Origin: Aldersonia sp036524855
GTDB lineage: Bacteria > Actinomycetota > Actinomycetes > Mycobacteriales > Mycobacteriaceae
DNA length: 19,117 nt
Reading direction: 5' to 3'
Assembly: GCA_036524855.1 (NCBI GenBank)
Contig: DATDBL010000304.1
Coordinates: forward strand, 1-19,117
Shown: positions 14,761 to 19,117 of the stretch, piece by piece
Layout: each line of letters opens with the position of its first letter
Position numbering within the stretch: position 1 is the first letter of the stretch
The notes under the pieces: generated by a model
Told to the model about the DNA's origin: nothing
The model's input: the letters and a program-made list of their open reading frames with translations, nothing else
The model's database searches: none
Program-made: the position numbers and the translations under genes

Positions 14761-15729
14761 TCAACTCGCGTACGAGCGGAGCCTCTCGGCGCGATCACCC
14801 TTGCGCAGCTTCGCCATCACCTCGCGTTCGATCTGACGCACCCGTTCCCGGGACAGCCCGAAGAGTTTGCCGATCTGGTCGAGGGTGCGCGGCTGGCCGT
14901 CGTCGAGGCCGTACCGGAGTCGGATCACCTGCTGCTCGCGCTCGTCGAGGGTGGCGAGCACGGACCGCACGTCGCTGTGCAGCAGACCCGCAATGACCGC
15001 GCTCTCCGCCGACGTGGCCTCCGAATCCTCGATGAAGTCACCGAGCGGCGCCTCCTCGTCGCTGCCGACGGGCATGTCGAGGCTCACCGGGTCTCGGCTG
15101 TGGTCGAGCAGGTCGGTGATCTTCGCGACCGGGATGCCCGACTCGGCCGACAGTTCCTCGTCGGAGGGTTCGCGACCGAGTTGCTGGTGCAGTTCGCGCT
15201 TGATCCGGGCGAGCTTGTTGACCTGCTCGACGAGGTGGACGGGCAGCCGGATCGTGCGGCTCTGATCGGCCATGCCGCGCGTGATGGCCTGGCGGATCCA
15301 CCACGTCGCGTACGTCGAGAACTTGAAGCCCTTCGCGTAGTCGAACTTCTCCATCGCCCGGATGAGGCCCAGATTGCCCTCCTGGATCAGGTCCAGCAGC
15401 GGCATGCCGCGCCCGGTATAGCGCTTGGCGAGTGACACCACGAGCCGCAGGTTCGCCTCCAACAGGTGCGAGCGGGCCGCTCGGCCCTCTCGCACGATCA
15501 CGGCGAGGTCGCGCTTCTTCGCCGCGGTGAGGCGCTTGCCGGTCTCCAGCACGTGCTGTGCGTACAGCCCCACCTCGATGCGCTTGGCCAGCTCGACCTC
15601 TTGCTCAGCGCTCAGCAGCGCGGTGCGGCCGATCCCGTTCAGGTACACGCGTACCAGGTCGGCGGCGGGGCTCTGGGCATCGAGGTCGGTGTCGACGGCA
15701 CGCACTCGAGTGGTGCTGGGGCGGGTCAT
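14761..15729 (-). CDS. sigB: Group-2 RNA polymerase sigma factor SigB
   Basis: This is a 322-aa sigma-70-family factor for stress and stationary-phase transcription, non-essential in relatives. It shows region 1.2 (about 24-52, DLVRVYLNGIG), region 2 (near 90-165, with RYTGRGMPLLDLIQEGNLGL and FSTYATWWIRQAI for core and -10 recognition), region 3 (VEQVNKLARIKREL onward) and region 4 (LDEREQQVIRLRYGL to LSRERVRQIEREVM for the -35 element). There is no long N-terminal region 1.1, which separates it from SigA. It matches mycobacterial SigB (323 aa) nearly throughout, down to the RLRSYAS end. The ATG at 15729 has GGGAGG six bases upstream. A SigE/SigH-type promoter lies 30-60 bases upstream. It is convergent with pat, whereas in mycobacteria sigB directly neighbours ideR. 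Confidence 0.96.
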   Translation of the reverse strand: MTRPSTTRVRAVDTDLDAQSPAADLVRVYLNGIGRTALLSAEQEVELAKRIEVGLYAQHVLETGKRLTAAKKRDLAVIVREGRAARSHLLEANLRLVVSLAKRYTGRGMPLLDLIQEGNLGLIRAMEKFDYAKGFKFSTYATWWIRQAITRGMADQSRTIRLPVHLVEQVNKLARIKRELHQQLGREPSDEELSAESGIPVAKITDLLDHSRDPVSLDMPVGSDEEAPLGDFIEDSEATSAESAVIAGLLHSDVRSVLATLDEREQQVIRLRYGLDDGQPRTLDQIGKLFGLSRERVRQIEREVMAKLRKGDRAERLRSYAS

Positions 15730-15766
15730 GAGGTGCCTCCCTGATCGGTGGTGTCTCACTGAGAAC

Positions 15767-15793
15767 AACGGAGCGGCTGGGGTATTAGTTCCC
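15767..15793 (-). promoter_or_regulatory. SigE/SigH-type promoter of sigB
   Basis: On the minus strand GGGAAC (15793-15788), an 18-base spacer and GTT within CGTTG (15769-15767) match the GGAAC-N17/18-GTT pattern of ECF sigma factors SigE and SigH. Those factors are known to drive sigB in mycobacteria. Transcription would begin near 15759, leaving a leader of about 30 bases with the GGGAGG ribosome binding site. Confidence 0.6.
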
Positions 15794-15844
15794 GCGTTCC
15801 GTCCGCCCAAAACCCTCCCGACCTGCACAAATCCCTCGCCGGAC

Positions 15845-15862
15845 CTGAGAAGTTGCTGAGAA
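15845..15862 (-). promoter_or_regulatory. Helically phased direct repeat upstream of the sigB promoter
   Basis: On the minus strand TTCTCAG occurs twice with a 4-base gap (15862-15856 and 15851-15845), an 11-base period, about 52-69 bases upstream of the -35 element. A third copy (15765-15759) lies at the predicted transcript start. The spacing is that of OmpR-family response regulators such as mycobacterial PhoP (TCACAGC-N4-TCACAGC), though the bases match only in part. Confidence 0.35.
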
Positions 15863-15967
15863 CACCTAATTCGGGAACGCGCCGCGCCAACCGGTGCAGA
15901 ATCGACGCACTTTCGACGCTCAGTGCGGCAGCATCAGTGCACACCAGGTCGAAGACGGAGCCGACGA

Positions 15968-17461
15968 TCAGCCCGGCAGAACCAGCCCGTGTCGGGTCAG
16001 CGCGCGTACGACGTCGACGGCGTCGGCGACAAACCCCGCCGTCGGCGAGGTCCCAGTCTGCGCGACCGCGAGCAGTTCGAGCAGCTCGTGCAACGTGAGC
16101 CCGTCGGGGCGCATTCCCGCGACCAGCGCCGCGAGGGTCTCGTCGATCTCGTGCTGCCAGCGCGGCCCCGAACCACGGTGCAGTCGTGTGACCGCCTCGG
16201 CCCAGCCCTCGTTGCCGGGCCGGTACACCCGCTCGAGCACGGCATCGGGCGCGAGCGCGAACCTCGAGGCCGCAAAAATGTCGTCGGTCGCGCTGCGGAG
16301 CCACCGCGAGCGGTCGAAGTAGCCCGCGACCTCGGCGCCGAGCGGGTCGGTGAACTCGTGGCGCAGCTCCTCGGTGAGCACCTCGGTCGGGCCGTCGATG
16401 GCCCGCAGGTACACGAAGCCGAACCCCACACCATCTACGTCGGCGGCGGCGAAGGCGTCGAGCCACGCCTCGGCGCGCCGCTGGTTATTCGGATCGCGCG
16501 GGTCGTATCCGGCGTCGCGCAGCCAGGTCCCGACGTAGAGCGCGGGGTCGGCAACGTCGCGCTGCACGACCCACGCGTCGACGCCCTCGGCCGGCAGCCA
16601 CCCGGCGACGCGCTGTCGCCAGTCCGCGCCCGCGACATGCAGCCACGACGCGAGCAGCGCCGCGGTCCCGTCCGGTGCCAGCACGCTCGGCGCGGTGCCG
16701 ACGACGAGTGCACTCGCGCCGTCGAGCGCCAGCCCCGAGTCCCGATAGGTGTGCTCGACGGATCCGGGCCCGACCACGAACGGCGGGTTGGCGACGACCC
16801 GGTCGAACCGCCGGCCCGCGACCGGGTCGAACCACGAGCCGGCCAACAGTTCGAGGTCGGTCTCGTTGAGCGCCGCCGTCGCCGTGGCGAGCATCAGCGC
16901 GCGCGGATTTACGTCGGTGCCGGTGACGCGGCGAGCGTGCGCGGCCGCGTGCACGGCCTGCACCCCGCAGCCCGTACCCAGGTCGAGAACGGTGTCGACG
17001 GGTTCGGTCGGGGAGGCGCGCAGCAGCGACAGCGACGCCTCGCCGACGCCGAGGACGTGGTCGCGCTCGAGAGCGCGGGGACGGACCTGGTCGTCGAGAT
17101 CGGAGAGGATCCAGCGGGTTCCCGAGCCGGTGTCGAGAGGGCGCAGGTCGAGACCGGCGCGGATCTCGGTGCCGGAGCGTTCGAGCAGGCCGGCGCGCAC
17201 CGCGCGGTCGACGTCGAGCGGCGCGAGCGCGGCGGCGACGTCGCGTTCGGGCCGCGCGTCGCCGAGCAGGAACAGCCGGATCGGGACCCCGACCGCCCCC
17301 GCGGCGCGCGCGGCGCGGCGCGCGGGCACCGGCTCGGAGCGGCCGAGAGCCGCATGCGCGGGGCCGCCGAGGACCTCGAGCAAGGTGTCCGGTTCGTAGC
17401 CGATCCTCGTCATGGCGCGACGGAGGTCGCCGGCAAGCTCGACGAGCGGGTTCGCGGTCAT
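15968..17461 (-). CDS. Class I SAM-dependent methyltransferase with NPPF motif
   Basis: This is a 497-aa protein with a methyltransferase core flanked by long N- and C-terminal regions. SAM-binding motif I VLDLGTGCG lies near 158-166, TGTDVNPRAL near 180-190, and the catalytic-type N225-P-P-F228 motif follows. NPP(Y/F) is typical of N6-adenine and glutamine N5 methyltransferases such as PrmC and RsmC/RlmG-like rRNA enzymes, so RNA or a protein amide is the likely substrate; which one is not visible. The N-terminal part (about 1-130) is helical and could recognise substrate, and the C-terminal 200 residues resemble the extra domains seen in actinobacterial members. The ATG at 17461 overlaps the stop of the GlxA-type gene as ATGA, so translation is coupled, an odd partnership for an RNA methyltransferase. 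No membrane segments. Confidence 0.88.
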   Translation of the reverse strand: MTANPLVELAGDLRRAMTRIGYEPDTLLEVLGGPAHAALGRSEPVPARRAARAAGAVGVPIRLFLLGDARPERDVAAALAPLDVDRAVRAGLLERSGTEIRAGLDLRPLDTGSGTRWILSDLDDQVRPRALERDHVLGVGEASLSLLRASPTEPVDTVLDLGTGCGVQAVHAAAHARRVTGTDVNPRALMLATATAALNETDLELLAGSWFDPVAGRRFDRVVANPPFVVGPGSVEHTYRDSGLALDGASALVVGTAPSVLAPDGTAALLASWLHVAGADWRQRVAGWLPAEGVDAWVVQRDVADPALYVGTWLRDAGYDPRDPNNQRRAEAWLDAFAAADVDGVGFGFVYLRAIDGPTEVLTEELRHEFTDPLGAEVAGYFDRSRWLRSATDDIFAASRFALAPDAVLERVYRPGNEGWAEAVTRLHRGSGPRWQHEIDETLAALVAGMRPDGLTLHELLELLAVAQTGTSPTAGFVADAVDVVRALTRHGLVLPG

Positions 17462-18453
17462 GCCCCCGCCCGGAAGGTCTTGCGATAGGTCAGCGGCGCT
17501 ACCCCGAGTTCGGTGCGCATGTGGTGGCGAAGCGACGCGGCGGTGCCGAGACCGGCCGACTCGGCGATTCGGTCGACCGGCAGGTCCGTCGTCTCGAGCA
17601 GGTGCAGGGCGTGGCGGAGTCGTTGCTTTTGCAACCAGGTGCCCGGCGGCTGTCCGGTCTCGGCCCTGAACCGGCGGCTGAAGGTCCGCACGCTCATCCG
17701 GGCGTGTTCGGCGAGGGTTTCGAGGTCGAGGGGCTCGTCCAGCCGCGCCAGCGCCCACGCGCGGGTCGGGGCGGTGCCGGTCGAATCGGGCTCGGGCACC
17801 TGCCGTTCGATGAACTGCGACTGCCCGCCGTCGCGCCACGGGGGCACCACCATCTGCCGCGCGACCCGGTTCGCGACCTCGCTGCCGTGGTCGCGGCGCA
17901 CCACGTGCAGGCACAGATCCAGCCCCGCGGACAGCCCCGCCGAGGTCAGTACGTCGCCGTCGTCGACGTAGAGGGCGTTCTCGTCGAGTCGGACCGCCGG
18001 ATACAGCGCTCGGAACGCGTCGGCGTAGGACCAGTGCGTGGTCGCGGGCCGGTCGTCGAGCAGACCCGCCGCGGCGAGGACGAACGCGCCGGTGCAGATC
18101 GACAGGATGCGGGTGCCCGGGCGCAGCGTTGCGAGTGCGTCACGCACCTCGTCGGGCAAGGTTGCGTGGTGGCGCGGCCCGGCGATGCGGGTGCCCGGGA
18201 TAACGACGGTGTCCGCGGCGGCGAGCGCGGACGCATCGTGGTCGGGCACGATCGCGTAGCCGGCCGTCGCCCGGACCGGCCCGGCCCCGATGCCGCACAG
18301 GCGCACGTCGTAGAGGGCGTGACCGTCGGCGTCGACGGCGTAACCGAATACGGCCGGGGGGATCGCGAGGTCGTAGCCGATGACCGGGTCGAGCGCGAGC
18401 ACGGCGACGACGTGCGGTTCGGGCGCGATATGCATGGCCATATTTTGACACAT
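17458..18453 (-). CDS. GlxA-type transcriptional regulator (DJ-1/PfpI domain plus AraC HTH)
   Basis: This is a 331-aa regulator. The N-terminal part (about 13-200) is a DJ-1/PfpI-like domain with VVIPGTR near 83-89 and the nucleophile-elbow ILSICTGAF with Cys120. The C-terminal part (about 235-328) carries two AraC-type helix-turn-helix motifs (LETLAEHARMSVRTFSRRF and VDRIAESAGLGTAASLRHHM). Family members usually sense small molecules and activate or repress neighbouring catabolic or transport genes. ATG 18453 sits inside the palindrome at 18445-18461; ATGs at 18441 and 18435 are alternative starts that would move it out, and none has a good ribosome binding site. It diverges from an MFS transporter 53 bases away, its most likely target, and overlaps the methyltransferase start. 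Confidence 0.9.
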   Translation of the reverse strand: MCQNMAMHIAPEPHVVAVLALDPVIGYDLAIPPAVFGYAVDADGHALYDVRLCGIGAGPVRATAGYAIVPDHDASALAAADTVVIPGTRIAGPRHHATLPDEVRDALATLRPGTRILSICTGAFVLAAAGLLDDRPATTHWSYADAFRALYPAVRLDENALYVDDGDVLTSAGLSAGLDLCLHVVRRDHGSEVANRVARQMVVPPWRDGGQSQFIERQVPEPDSTGTAPTRAWALARLDEPLDLETLAEHARMSVRTFSRRFRAETGQPPGTWLQKQRLRHALHLLETTDLPVDRIAESAGLGTAASLRHHMRTELGVAPLTYRKTFRAGA

Positions 18454-18461
18454 GTTGTCAA
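18445..18461. promoter_or_regulatory. Palindrome with outward TTGACA elements between regulator and transporter
   Basis: TTGACA (18445-18450), five bases, then TGTCAA (18456-18461) form a 17-base inverted repeat that reads TTGACA on both strands. It could be a dimer operator, a pair of -35 elements for the divergent genes, or both. A plus-strand -10 candidate CACTTT (18468-18473) at 17 bases is weak. It overlaps the first possible start codon of the regulator. Confidence 0.45.
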
Positions 18462-18506
18462 TCAGGCCACTTTCGATCGCTTCGCGATACGGGCAGGCTC
18501 GTGCAG

Positions 18507-19117
18507 GTGAGCGAAGAGCTGCGAGTGAGCGAAGTGCGGAGCCCCCGGATCCACCGGATCCACCGGGCGTGGATCGTTGCCGCCGTGGCGTTCGTCGCCC
18601 TGATCGGGGCGGCCGGGTTCCGCTCCGTGCCCGGCGTCCTGCTCGACCCGCTGCATGAGGAGTTCGGCTGGTCGCGCGCGACCATCGGGTCGGCGGTGTC
18701 GGTGAACCTGCTGCTCTACGGGCTGATGGCGCCGTTCGCTGCGGCCTTGATGGACCGCTTCGGAATCCGCCGCGTCGTGTCGATCGCGCTGCTGCTCGTC
18801 GCCGTCGGCAGTGCGGCGACGGTCTTCATGACCACCGCCTGGCAACTGGTGCTGTGCTGGGGTTTGCTCGTCGGGCTCGGCGTGGGGTCCATCGCGATGC
18901 CGTTCGTCGCGACGATCACGGGTCGCTGGTTCGTGCGCAGCCGGGGTCTGGTGACCGGCGTGCTGACTGCCGCGAGCGCCACCGGGCAGCTGATCTTCCT
19001 GCCGCTGGTGGCCGCGCTCGCCACCGCCCACGGCTGGCGCGTACCCGCCCTCGTCGTCGGCGGCGCCGCGCTTGCCGTGGTGCCGCTGGTGCTGTTGTTC
19101 GTGCGCGACTACCCGAG
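18507..19117 (+). CDS. MFS transporter (N-terminal part, cut by window edge)
   Basis: This frame stays open for 203 codons to the window end with no stop. After a charged 20-residue N-terminus come about six hydrophobic segments. MFS signatures: LDPLHEEFGWSRATIGSAVSV after the first helix (near 50-70), the loop 2-3 motif with MDRFGIRRV near 90-98, and a Gly-rich fourth helix LLVGLGVGS near 128. The EFGWSRA pattern is typical of the oxalate/formate-antiporter and monocarboxylate-like branch, so an organic anion substrate is possible. GTG 18507 is chosen with GGGCAGG nine bases upstream; GTGs at 18501, 18525 and 18534 are alternatives. It diverges from the GlxA-type regulator, which probably controls it. 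Confidence 0.85.
   Translation, partial: MSEELRVSEVRSPRIHRIHRAWIVAAVAFVALIGAAGFRSVPGVLLDPLHEEFGWSRATIGSAVSVNLLLYGLMAPFAAALMDRFGIRRVVSIALLLVAVGSAATVFMTTAWQLVLCWGLLVGLGVGSIAMPFVATITGRWFVRSRGLVTGVLTAASATGQLIFLPLVAALATAHGWRVPALVVGGAALAVVPLVLLFVRDYP

Noticed and set aside
15730..15828. Longer N-terminus of SigB, from 15828
   Set aside because: The extension crosses the SigE/SigH-type promoter, and the ATG at 15729 has a strong ribosome binding site and gives the usual SigB length.
15923..17488. 521-codon plus-strand frame
   Set aside because: It is antisense to the methyltransferase, which has SAM-binding and NPPF motifs on the minus strand; the plus-strand product looks like no known protein.

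Overview
The window is high-GC actinobacterial chromosome, most likely from a mycolic-acid bacterium (Rhodococcus, Nocardia, Gordonia or a relative; genus not resolved). The iron regulator and the group-2 sigma factor closely match mycobacterial IdeR and SigB as I remember them. The window also carries DUF3558-type and other actinobacterial lipoproteins and a DUF4192 protein. The backbone is the sigB-ideR neighbourhood. From memory, M. tuberculosis has sigB, ideR, Rv2712c, sthA, Rv2714 and Rv2715 here, and corynebacteria have dtxR followed by galE. This window combines both layouts and adds extra genes.

Layout from left to right: (1) the N-terminal 703 codons of a DUF3516-type DEAD/DEAH helicase on the minus strand, cut by the window edge; (2) a plus-strand pair, a DUF3558-like lipoprotein and a 126-aa helical protein with a C-terminal YxxxD motif, ending at a strong hairpin; (3) a minus-strand set made of a PAC2-family protein (Rv2714-like) and two tandem paralogous alpha/beta hydrolases (Rv2715-like) joined by an ATGA overlap; (4) a plus-strand lipoprotein and a DUF4192 protein, with a hairpin and two perfect DnaA-box sequences between them; (5) a minus-strand ideR-galE operon; (6) a plus-strand acuC-pat pair, a deacetylase plus a GNAT/acyl-CoA-synthetase-like acetyltransferase; (7) sigB on the minus strand, separated from pat by two large inverted repeats and preceded by a SigE/SigH-type promoter; (8) a minus-strand GlxA-type AraC regulator translationally coupled to a class I methyltransferase; (9) a divergent MFS transporter cut by the right edge.

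How the genes may work together: ideR and sigB are global iron and stress regulators. AcuC and the Pat-like protein would form a reversible lysine-acetylation switch, probably acting on acyl-CoA synthetases. The helicase, PAC2 protein, DUF4192 protein and hydrolases are conserved but poorly understood housekeeping genes. Several genes (helicase, 6609 lipoprotein, acuC) have a TAnnnT -10 element 6 or 7 bases before the start codon and no ribosome binding site, so they are probably translated from leaderless mRNAs.

I found no insertion sequence, prophage, CRISPR array, tRNA or rRNA. No gene-free stretch exceeds about 240 bases. Most long alternative reading frames are high-GC shadows. I did not find a clearly new multi-gene system. 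The best leads are the lipoprotein and YxxxD pair with flanking imperfect repeats, the paired DnaA boxes, the acuC-pat module with its six-codon leader ORF, and the regulatory region of sigB.
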